Shown here in pieces: positions 26,370 through 36,420 of a stretch of 64,000 bases of DNA (within the stretch, counting starts at the first letter, position 1; every line of letters starts with the position of its first letter). The notes beneath the pieces are model-generated. The model worked only from the letters and a program-made list of their open reading frames with translations. It did not search any database and had not been told where the DNA came from. The position numbers and the translations under genes were made by a program. The stretch spans positions 19,066,430 through 19,130,429 of the forward strand of contig JAQNBH010000002.1 in NCBI GenBank assembly GCA_028752905.1, given 5' to 3'. The stretch comes from Cladorhizidae sp. MBARI D1340-BT2. Its lineage: Eukaryota; Porifera; Demospongiae; Poecilosclerida; Cladorhizidae.

Positions 26370-26850
26370 TACACTATGAAGTTGGGGAGAATCTTTAGCT
26401 ACAGCTTGCATGCATACTAATACACTTTAAAGTTGGGGAGAATCTTGCAATTGGTAGCTACTACTACTACACTCTGATGATGTGGTGAGCCTAGCTACAG
26501 CTTGCATGCCTACTAGCACACTTTACAGTTGGGAAGAATCTAGTAATTAGTAGCTATAGCTTGCATGCCTACTATTACACTTACAGTTGGTAAGAATCTG
26601 AATCAGTAGCTATAGCTTGCATGCCTACTTTTACACTTTACAGTTGGGAAGAATCTAGGAATTAGTAGCTACCGCTTGCATGCCTGCTATTACACTTTGC
26701 AGTTGGAGATAATTTAGTAATTAGTAGCCACAGCATGCATGGCTATGAGCTAATGTTGAGAATTTATAGAAATTAGTAGCTACAGCATGCATGCCTACTA
26801 CTACACATTGCTGATGGGAGTATCTATGAATTAGTGGCTAGGGCTTGCAT
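26370..26850. repeat. Minisatellite, about 60-75 bp unit, expanded version
   Basis: About eight degenerate units with GCTTGCATGCCTACTA and ACAGTTGGGAAGAATCTAG. The tract is longer than its partner at 7140-7400. Confidence 0.75.
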
Positions 26851-26861
26851 GTCTACTATCA

Positions 26862-27110
26862 GTGGATCAGAGTGGTGTTATTTGCAAATATGGTGAAACT
26901 TGCCCCTGTTCTGCATGCATGGCACGATTTAATAAAACAAACCTTGAGTTTGAAGTAAATATAAATGCAACGTGCTCTGTATGTTTCTTCAAGGATGATT
27001 TGGCCAAAGGTCATGGTACGTATGTTGGGTTGCAATGCAATGCCAATTCCTGTACTGTACAATACTTCAATGCCCAACAGGAACATTCAACATTAAGATA
27101 TTATTATTAA
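26862..27110 (+). CDS. Possible exon of a small Cys-rich protein (copy A')
   Basis: The frame reads CKYGETCPCSAC, then MARFNKTNLEFEVNINATC and CNANSCTVQYFN. Relative to 7445-7738 it lacks about 40 bp that encode the hydrophobic leader. It has no ATG before the conserved part in this frame. Both copies stay open through the Cys-rich stretch, differing mostly by substitutions and one in-frame indel (SCTCTV versus SCTV). It may be a real exon or chance within a recent duplication. Confidence 0.2.
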   Translation: MDQSGVICKYGETCPCSACMARFNKTNLEFEVNINATCSVCFFKDDLAKGHGTYVGLQCNANSCTVQYFNAQQEHSTLRYYY

Positions 27111-27539
27111 CTCACTGCACACAAAAATCAAGCAATCCATCTAATTATAGAGCCACCACAAACCTCATGCACAGTCAGAGTCACTTAGACCACGGGCAGA
27201 GCAGGTCCAAGCTAGCACCACACGCTCACACATAGTATACACATACTCCAAGCAGTTTAAGTTCATATTATTGCATCAGCACAATCACCTCATGATCTGA
27301 TGTCTCAGTTCCAGAAGCTGAGGATTCCAGTGCTTGCTTGTCCCCAGTAAGGTTGATTGTTGGAATGTGGTCAACCAATGCACACACACTGTTGTGTTAC
27401 TCATGTGCACTCCAGCAATACTCATGCACAGGGTTAACCTGTTAAGAATGTACATACATAGAGACAATGAGAATTACTAAAGATGTGAAAAGCCGAAGTT
27501 TATAACACAAACCTGTTGGATACTGCACGCCACAAGCTC

Positions 27540-27763
27540 TTCACATTGCTTTGCATCACATTGCATCTAATTACATTGCTTCGCATCACATACATTTGCT
27601 TCGCATCACATACCTTTGTTTTGCACTATATTGCATTGCATCACATTGCATTGCATCACATTGCATTGCATCATTTTGCATCACACCACTATGCATCACA
27701 CAGCTTTGCATCACATTCGATTACATCACATTGCATCACATTGCATTACATCACATTGCATTG
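27540..27763. repeat. TTGCATCACA satellite, left part
   Basis: Degenerate tandem TTGCATCACA units of 5 and 10 bp. The tract is interrupted by the hAT element and resumes at 30592. Confidence 0.85.
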
Positions 27764-27866
27764 CATACCCTCCAACTGTCCCGGAAGCTCTGGGACGGTC
27801 CCGGATTTGCACTTGATGAAATGTATCCTGCACGGATTTGGTGTTTGTCCCGGAAATGCTGGATTA

Positions 27867-28130
27867 ACTGGCTACAGCACTGTGAAACTAAAGGCTCCTC
27901 CATAGCAGCTGCCAATTTACAACTGGCTACAGCACTGTGAAACTAAAGGCTCCTCCATAGCAGCTGCCAATTTACAACTGGCTACAGCACTGTGAAACTA
28001 AAGGCTCCTCCATAGCAGCTGCCAATTTACAACTGGCTACAGCACTGTGAAACTAAAGGCTCCTCCATAGCAGCTGCCAATTTACAACTGGCTCTATGAC
28101 ACTAAAGGCTTCTCCTTAGCAGCTGCTACA
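27867..28130. repeat. 55-bp tandem repeat in the hAT 5' region
   Basis: Four near-identical copies start at 27867, 27922, 27977 and 28032 (ACTGGCTACAGCACTGTG...), plus a fifth diverged copy at 28087. They lie between the 5' terminus and the transposase. Confidence 0.9.
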
Positions 28131-28452
28131 CCTTGCCCCTATACAAGTCAGCGCTTCACTTCACAACTGACACGAGCAGAGGAAAATCCAACTGCTACCT
28201 GACAGTCAGAGTTAATAATACATAATAATAATTATACGATTTTGCAGCATACGTGAGAATTGCATTACATGAAAGGGACAATGACAATATGTGATTATCC
28301 GGAAGGTATACCTATAAGAGCTATAGGCAACCACAAAATTATTTAGAATATTTGGAGGTGTCATACATTTGGCGTGTGGACAGGAAAAATGAAATATGCA
28401 TGGTGAGTCTGATAGAAAGTCAGTGGTAAAGTGTTACCTTGCCCTCTCTGTA

Positions 28453-30475
28453 ATGGCTGAGCCTGAGGAATTGGTAACACCTCCACACAAGAAGACAAAG
28501 AGGCAGTGTCACTACCTCTACATGGGTAAAAGAATTTCAAGGAATAGGAAAGAGTTATAGAGGTAATAGCCTGTTAGAACTAATATTGACTGTACTAATG
28601 TAGATCAATTATATTTGTTATGACTTTATAGGTGACACGTTTGCACACTGCTCCTTGTGCTCTTCCGATTTTAGTGTTTCCCATGGGGGGAGAAATGATC
28701 TGACTGCCCATATTACAGGGAAGCATCACAAGGAAATGGCAATGGCTGCTACTAGCTATATCCCAATCAGTTTTATCATTTTTTAGACCACAAGCACGAA
28801 AGAATATTACTGAGGCTGAGATGAGGTGGGCATTGTTTGTGGCTAAACACAACATATCTTTCCAAACTAGTGATCATGCCACTAAGTTGTTCAAAGTTAT
28901 GTTTCCAGATTCGGATATTACCAAAACAATTGCATATGAGCATACCAAAACAGCAGCCATTGTAACAGAGGCTCTTGCACCTCACTATAAAAAGTCTATA
29001 ACAGAGAATATGCCAATAAACTGTTTTCCATCATGGTGAACGAATCAAATGATCACACTGATAAGTCTTGTATCATTCTCATAAGAATCTTTGACACTGA
29101 AGAGAAGAACGTGTGTACGAGGTTCCTGGATATGCCAGTGGTCAACATTGGTATACTGCAAGAAACATTTTCCAGGCTCTTACAGAATCTTTGAAAAAGA
29201 ATGGTTTTGATATCAACAAGGCCCTAGCTTTCATGTCTGACACTGCCAATATCATGAAAGGTGCGAGATCTGGAGTACAAAAGTTCATAAAAAATGAGGT
29301 GCCTCATCTCTACGATGTTGGTCACTTGGCTGATCTCACCATTACCAGTGAATATAGACCAGCTATTTGTTGATGTTTTTTTAATTATTTCTATCATAGC
29401 AGCAAGAGAGGTCAGCTTTTTGATGACCATGGTGCTCCCTTTTTGATTCTGAACCTAAGGCTATCTTAAAGCATTGTCCCACACGATGGCTAAGTCTGCT
29501 TCGATGTCTGCATAGATATCTCAATCAGCTTGAAGGTTTGATATCTTACTTCCTATCCTGTGATGAACAGACTGAGAAAGTAATTAGCATCACTCGTAGG
29601 CTACAGAATTCTCACCTCTTCAATTCTTAGCTTTCATCTTGTCTTCAATGGATCGTTTTAATAAACAATTCCAGAAGTCAACAGAAAATACTACCTGCGA
29701 ACTTTATGAAGAGCTAAGTCGACTTGTAAAGCTGTATGCCAAAAAATTGTTGATGGCTGAAACTATTCTTGCTGCTGGTGACAACCTTAGACTTCTCAAG
29801 TTTGATGAAGAGTGTTAGGTTTCAGATGAGAGTTCAGGAATAGGTACTGAAACTTGGGGTTGTCTTGCAGCATTTGAAGAAGAGAGAGATCCAAAGCCAT
29901 TCTTTACAGCAGTACACAACTTTACTTGGCAACCATTGCAAAAATGGTAAAGAAGTTTCCTTTTGGGGATCCTCTCCTAAAAAATTTAGGTGTTCTTCAG
30001 CCAGACAAAACATCCACTTATTCAACAGCTATATACTGTATTGAATTTGGCGAGACAATTTCCGCAGATTGGTTTATCTGATTAATCACTTGACCGCATT
30101 GAAGAGGAATTTAATGACTTTCTTCTTTCCCCAGCTGACATTCCCAAACCAGATACATACCACATCACCAAAACTGTAGAAAAGCCTTTTGCTGGCTCTT
30201 TTTGGTGGAAAGTGGGCCAGATCAAAACTTTGGCTGGGGAGTTAAGGTTTAGTTACTTGTTCTGTCTCATGGCTGGTCTGTTGACCACACCCTGCTCCAA
30301 TGATGATGCAAAGAGGGGCTTTTCTATAATCAGAAAAGTACACACGGACCAGAGATCCCGTCTAAACCAGGATACCATTGTTTCCTTAATGTCAGTCAAG
30401 CTTAACAGCAATTCTCATTCTTGTTGTTTTGATGCTAATCTTTCAGATGAATTCCTTACAAAATCAAAAATGTAA
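28453..30475 (+). pseudogene. BED-finger hAT transposase, frameshifted
   Basis: Exon 1 starts MAEPEELVTPPHKKTKRQC. After a frame change it reads WVKEFQGIGKSYR and ends at a GT donor (28563). The next exon starts after TTTATAG at 28632 and encodes the zinc finger CSLC...HITGKHHKE. Later parts include MRWALFVAKHNISF, DHATKLFKVMFPDS, a DMPVVNIG-like stretch in another frame, and NGFDINKALAFMSDTAN. The C-terminal dimerisation region has GELRFSYLFCLMAGLL and DDAKRGFSIIRKV. Several frameshifts and stops make it inactive. The family is the BED-zinc-finger hAT type common in fishes and cnidarians; a shorter relative lies at 39330-39945 on the other strand. Confidence 0.7.
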
Positions 30476-30591
30476 ACAAGCCACAACCAGCAAAAATGAT
30501 TTTCTATGCAAAAATGATACTCTTCATAATTACATTCATGGTGGGTGTGGTCAATGTCCCGGATTTCGATTTTGAAAAGTTGGAGGGTCTG

Positions 30592-30900
30592 GCATTGCAT
30601 CACATTGCATCACATTGCATCACTGCTTCGCACCACATTGCTTTGCATCACATTGCATCTATTTATATTCCTTCACATATATTTCTTTGCATCACAATGA
30701 CATTATGTTGCATTACATTGCTTCACATCACATCGCATCACATCACATTGCCTCACAGTATATTGCTTTGGATCACATTGCTACATATCAAATTGCATAG
30801 CATCACACTGCTTTGCATCACATTGTGTCACATCACATTGCATCACATCACATTGTGTCACATCACATTGCTTCACGTTACATTTCAACACATCACATTG
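30592..30900. repeat. TTGCATCACA satellite, right part
   Basis: Continuation of the tract at 27540-27763. Short open frames here (LHHIASH-like) are products of the repeat. Confidence 0.85.
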
Positions 30901-30959
30901 TTAGCTTCACTTGGAGCATTTTACAGTATCAATTTCGTCGTGTTATAAAAGTCATCAGG

Positions 30960-32994
30960 AATTATGAACTCCACCTCAACTGACAATATGGACTTGTGCG
31001 AAGTTCCTTATACATGCCAGGAATGTTTCTCATTTCCTCTATGAAGATTTCCTCCCACATCTCTTCCATAAAGTATAAATGTTACACAAATAAGGAACCA
31101 ACAGATGGCGACTGATGTTGCAACCAATGAGATCTGCAGTTGCCTTATGGCACTGTTATTTGGAAACACTGTTATTTACTCTTACTAAAGCTAGTGAGCT
31201 CCACTATGGATCTATTGTGCTGGCCATGCTGTTATCTAGCGTTATTAAAGCTAGCTAGCTTTTTTTTTGAACTATTGATCTGAGCATGCAGTTTTCTACT
31301 GATATTAAGCCTAGCTAGCTCCGTTATGGAATTATTGATCTTGGCGTAGAGTTATCCTGTGCTGCTGGGTGGAAAAGTAAAACATTCATTTTACTGCCTC
31401 AGAACAGTTCTACATTTCATTTTAATGTTATTCCAGTATATCTTAGTCAAGATAGGCCACCATAGCTCCTGCAGATCACTGAGCCACTGATTGCCACAAC
31501 AGATCCAAGACATCATTGTCTTATAGTGGGACAGGCCATCATTGAGTTGCAGGATGACCAACCATCACAGCTCCAACACATCACTGTCTTACCGTGGGAC
31601 AGGCCATCATGGAGTTGCAGGATGACCAACCATCACAGCATTGAGCCACGGCTGGACAGGCCATCACAGTTCCTTGAGATAACAGAGCAACAGGGAGACA
31701 GGCCATCACAGCTCCTACACAACATTGAGTCACATTGACAGGAAACTACTTCAACACAATATTATAGATATGCACTGAATGGACATGTTCTGTTTTAAAT
31801 TATTTCATGTTTTGCTCATCAGCAATGGACTTGTAGTGATAATGAAGACAGTGAAGATGACGCCTTCCAAATGTCCTGCTGAACATCAAGGAAGCCACTA
31901 GGAAGAAACTTCAAGTTTTACCCACCTACAAGGAGTGCAGCCTAGTGTAACCACTTAATTAATTACAAGTATAAATTGTACATAAACTTCCTGGCATTTG
32001 ATCTGTCACCAAGTCTAGTCATAAATACTAAGGTTTTGACTTCATTCTAGGTTTAGTACAAAATCCAGCTTGTTACACAAGACAAGAATCTGCCCACATC
32101 AACTCATCATCCCCCCTTTCCCTGTATCCAGGTGTATGTGGTCTTTGCCATAGCAACACAGATATCTCTTAACACTGCATACACACCATGTATAACCTCC
32201 AACCATAAAATTGAATGCCTATATACATCCACAGATTGTCCACCAACTTTATAATAATGCTGTAACTATTTATTCAAGAATGAACCTTTTCAACGTCATA
32301 TCATAGTAATCTGCAGTTTGGTATAAGAATCCGTTTCATTGAAATAAGCAACCAAGGGCTTTGTCTTGTATGTCTACAACAAAACTTACTTTCACTCCAT
32401 GTATAACTTGTGAGATACATCCTTTACGTGTCACTGCCTCTACGAAGATTTCCTCACTCATCATCTCTTACTTAAAGTAGAAACCTTTTTTTAGAGAATC
32501 ACAAATAGAGTACACTAACACATGTCGACTGACATGTCGCGATCAATGCTAGAATAGAAACTGAATTGTTCAAGCAAAGTGATGAGACTTATTGCTCACA
32601 ATATCACAAAAAGATACATTGCTAGTATGAGAAACATGTTGTGAACAGCCTTTAGTCACTAAGCAGTTCAGACACAGCTACATGTAGTAGCTGCAGATTT
32701 CCCAAGCACCAACACAAAACAAGAGGGCACGAATGTGATTCTTACATATGCCAAATATTGTGCTAGATTTCAACTACCTGTCATCTTCTATTAGCTCAGA
32801 AGCTGATGGTGAGAGGTATCTATCTCTGCTGTGCTGTGCTAAACTTCACAACCACCTCTTTTGCTCTACTGGCCTCAGTAGATGGTAGTTTGCATTACAT
32901 AAAGTTAGGGTTATTTTGTCAACAAAACAAGGCACAACACAAATAAACCAAGGTGGTTGTGTGCAATGGTTGTTGGCGCATACTCTTCAAAAGT
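30960..32994 (+). repeat. Large-repeat modules M1-N1-M2
   Basis: 31440-31740 is the M1 minisatellite. 31768-32990 matches 8038-9250 in order and orientation, including GACATGTCGCGATCAATGC. 30960-31440 is unassigned and contains several short repeats around AAAGCTAGCTAGCT. Confidence 0.65.
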
Positions 32995-34110
32995 TTCTAT
33001 TACACGAGCAGGAGTTCTTCCAGAATCCATCACCAACATAAATTAATACACACATTATCTAAAAATCTCACATGACTTCAATCAGGGAGGCCAAACAAGT
33101 TACTATGTAATCACTACCTATAGAGCAACCTATTTCTGTTAGCCAGATCTATCTCTGACTGTAGACCCAGACTTTTTGGTCCCCATGGGGTGATCTCATT
33201 GTGCTTATAGCTGGCAGCCCATCCAAATGTTACTCATTTGCCAGAAATATATGTGACGTGAAGTGGTTGATTTGATCACTGAGCCACTACTACTCGAAAG
33301 TAGTCTATTGTCTGCTATTGTGTACTATCTGCTGGTCTGAATAAATTTTTGTTTTATGTAAATCAGCTCAATGATTATATCACATCAGGTATATATATAG
33401 GGAAGTTACAATCACATAATCCAGTAACTCATTGCCTGGGAAAATGGGCCTACAGCTATGATAACTGCAGTGTACACTACCAGAGTTCCATGCAGCTGCA
33501 CAGCAGTTCTTACTCTCACTGTTGCCTCATACTACATGTAGAGATGATTATTCATCCTATCATAGCTAGATTTATTGCCTGAGAATTGGTGCCTGGCAGT
33601 TATATTAACTACTAACAGCTTACATTAGTTTTATACTGTAGTACATGTAGAGCAGCTCTTGATACCTTGTTGTTACCTTCTCACTACTGCGGAATGGTAT
33701 AGCTAGGTTTTGATTTAACAATTTAAAATTTATATGTTACCAATTCGAGCACATAACTATACTGCTAGTGGATTTGTTTATGGCTGAGAATAATTCATAT
33801 GCTAATTGGATTCCAGTAAAGGAACTCTATGAACTGGAAGAAAACTACACACATTAACCAAACCACTAGCTAAATTAGATCGTTAATATACAATGACTGA
33901 ACATCGAATCATAAAACAAAATCGGCATAGGAAATGGGTTTAGTTAAAGGTGGGCTTGTCTTTGTCCTTGAAGGTATTTGGAAAAAAATGGGATCGATCT
34001 ATAATTAAATCTCAGGTCGAGTAGTTGCACTTGTAAGTTTGTTATAAAAGTAGTTCAAAAGGAAATCATTTACTACTCAGAAAGGAAACCACATGGTGTA
34101 CCTAATGCCT
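32995..34110 (-). repeat. Inverted piece of the large repeat
   Basis: It matches 12040-13110 directly (TTCTATTACACGAGCAGGAG at both starts) and therefore copy A in inverse orientation. Confidence 0.7.
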
Positions 34111-34559
34111 GCAATTTCTAAAATTGCAGAAACTCTGGGTTTTTTTCAGATGATTGAAAATATCTTCATCATTCAGAGTGTTACAATTTGACGATCAATG
34201 ATATGACAAAAGTTAATTGTGGTGTTTCATTTATAATAATAATTATAATTGACCTAGCAAGATTGTTATCATTAAGCTAAGTGGTCAAGCATGTGGTCAT
34301 GCACCTCGGTGGAAAATTAATTAATTTTCACCCGCCATGTGCTTACGTTTTAGCGCCTAAAGATAACAGTCATTGTATATTCCTCTCGCCACTGGTAATA
34401 ATGTCTTGCAGTTTCCAATTAGGAGATAGAAATGCAGCAGGCTGGTTTTGAGGCCCCCAATTATGACTGCATGTACCTTGGGTGTGGTTTTATCTATGCA
34501 ATCGTTTTTAGTATCAACAGATCAAACAGAGACTTTTTAGCTAATATAAAGATCATAAA
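34111..34559. other. Unassigned AT-rich stretch with a small hairpin
   Basis: CTGCAATTT-CTA-AAATTGCAG near 34111-34131 is a perfect short hairpin. No gene or repeat match was found for the rest. Confidence 0.35.
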
Positions 34560-34972
34560 TTATAGTGAAGTGTGAAGAATTTATGGAGCTCCAAAGTCGT
34601 AACCATAGGATTTTTAACACTTTGTAAAATTAATGTTTATTGTTGTACTTTTGAAACTGATTTACCACAAAAGTGTAATTTCATGCACATCACTTGTATT
34701 TTTTAAACTTTTTTTTAATACTTGTGGTTACAACTTTATAGCTCCGTAGATTCTGCAAACTTCATGGTATGGACTTGATATATAGCTCAAAAGATCGGTC
34801 CTTCTGTGTGCTCTCTTTTGATGTTTCATAGGACAACTATAGGCAAGTTACTAGACCCAAAAGTGGAGGGACCTCAAAAACCTGCATCCCAAAGTCCCCA
34901 TCCAGAATAACTCCAGATTGCTAAGTGCCAAAAAATTGAGTGGCTAGAGGAAGTCCAAGAGCATTCCAACTT
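34560..34972 (+). repeat. Fragment of the palindromic TTAA-family repeat
   Basis: It contains ATGGAGCTCCAAAGTCGTAA inverted and then GTGGTTACAACTTTATAGCT, GATTCTGCAAACTTCATGG, AAAGTGGAGGGACC and GTGGCTAGAGGAAG. The same series is at 56190-56470 and inverted at 56830-57390. It ends at GAGCATTC, the position in the family where 56044 resumes. Confidence 0.7.
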
Positions 34973-35527
34973 TGCATAAGTTAATTCCGGTGTCATGCCA
35001 AATTCTTCCCGTTGCCAAATTTGTCCTCTTTGACCTACAGCGCATGCGTCAACACGGATTCGAGCGTAGTGGGAATAATATGGCACGTTCTCAAGCTAAA
35101 TTCTTCCCGCCTGCTAAATTCTTCCCCATGTCATATTTCCCCTTTGCACTTAATGATTTATTGAGCATTATTTCAATTCCAGCATATTTCTGCAGGGTAA
35201 ATCTACAATGTAAAAATTTAGATATTTCCAAAAAATATTTTTAATAAATAGAATGGTGCAGGGGTGGAGAGGTATGTGAGGTCCATGCATGGTCAGGAAG
35301 GTGTGCGGCTGCAATTTAGACTCAGAGGAGAAAGGAATTGCTGTATGGTCAGCTGAGGAATGATCTTTGGTCCACTCCTGTCCCCCCCTTCCTGAGCAGC
35401 AGGACACTCGTAACTTGATAATTTTATTAATTAAGTACTGTTGACTTCTTTTTTAAATATAGATTGTTATTAGGTTAGTTACTAAATAGTTTCACACTGT
35501 GCTGTATTATGTATGTGATGGCCTTAA

Positions 35528-36264
35528 GGCGGGACTAATCCATTTCTGGGACTTTTTTTTTAAATTCATTCATAACGTTTTTGTTCTATATACTATGATG
35601 TTGAAATTAGTACCAAAATGCTGCTCATTCAGAGAGCTTTCCAATGATATATTTAGTTTTGACCTAAAGCCATCCTGGTCAGAGTTGTGGACAGTTGTGG
35701 ACACCAAGGTGATTTCACATTATTTCACTTTACTCAACACCTGTGTGACATAACCACTTACAATTTTGACAGCACTTAGAGAACCCACAGACATGCATTT
35801 TGAATGGATGAAAACATCATAACTTTTAAAATGGATTTTTAAGAAAGGTCAGTGTTTTGCTCATGATTAGCAACATTCCAGGGCTAATATCTCCCCCATA
35901 GATTTTTTTTAGTGGATTCTTTCCATTCAAATGAAAGAGTATGAAAAGAGCTTTCAAATGATAATTATATTAAAAGTTGATATAGGACAAAGCATGGCCC
36001 AGTTATGTGCACACAAACTTGAAATAACTCATTTTGAGATAACGGCTCTTGAAAAAAGTACATTATCATGTTCTCTATCTTCCTTTCAGGTTCGTAACTC
36101 GAATTTATGTAGTCAATAGCATGGACAAAGTGTGTATAACTTTGCAGTGAAGCATTCAAATGCTCTGAAACTTGAAATAGAAATACTACATGAACTATTA
36201 TACTATAGAATGAATAAATATCATAAAAAATGTTTTTTGGGGGGATCAATGGATTAGTCCCGCC
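35528..36264. mobile_element. TTAA-target MITE
   Basis: TTAA at 35524-35527 and 36265-36268 flanks perfect inverted termini GGCGGGACTAATCCATT over 17 bp. The 737 bp between are AT-rich with no coding frame. The terminal sequence differs from the element at 17643, so it is a separate family with the same target. Confidence 0.75.
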
Positions 36265-36420
36265 TTAACAGGCTCAGCAATAGCAACATTAAATCATAAA
36301 CTTTGTCAGAGTATAAGATGAATTCAGGTCTACTGATGGAATTATTATAGAACCTACTACTCCTTACTCCTTACCAGCGGGTTTTTCTACCATTATGTCA
36401 ATTTATGTTGTAGGTATCTG

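Larger units (their letters stand above)
20690..27445 (+). repeat. Large non-coding repeat, copy A' (most complete)
   Basis: Module order is N1 (20690-21560), M2 (21560-21960), then the body matching 2766-8040. 22790-23205 replaces about 50 bp of copy A with about 415 bp that I do not recognise. No long frame is conserved. The order M1-N1-M2-body is probably the ancestral unit, about 7 kb, since partial copies keep subsets of it. Confidence 0.7.
27764..30591 (+). mobile_element. hAT element with BED-type transposase, inserted in the satellite
   Basis: The ends are CATACCCTCCAAC (27764) and GTTGGAGGGTCTG (ending 30591). These are inverted repeats with CA...TG termini typical of hAT, 12 of 13 positions matching. 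The flanks are GCATTG on both sides; the exact 8-bp duplication cannot be read because the target is a satellite. The subterminal zones hold repeated TCCCGG motifs. Length is 2828 bp. The transposase is broken. Confidence 0.75.

Noticed and set aside
27516..27940. Overlapping frames of about 130 codons rich in His, Ile, Ala and Ser
   Set aside because: They are translations of the TTGCATCACA satellite in several frames.
34111..34131. Hairpin considered as a terminator
   Set aside because: It is not downstream of any gene, and the context is eukaryotic.
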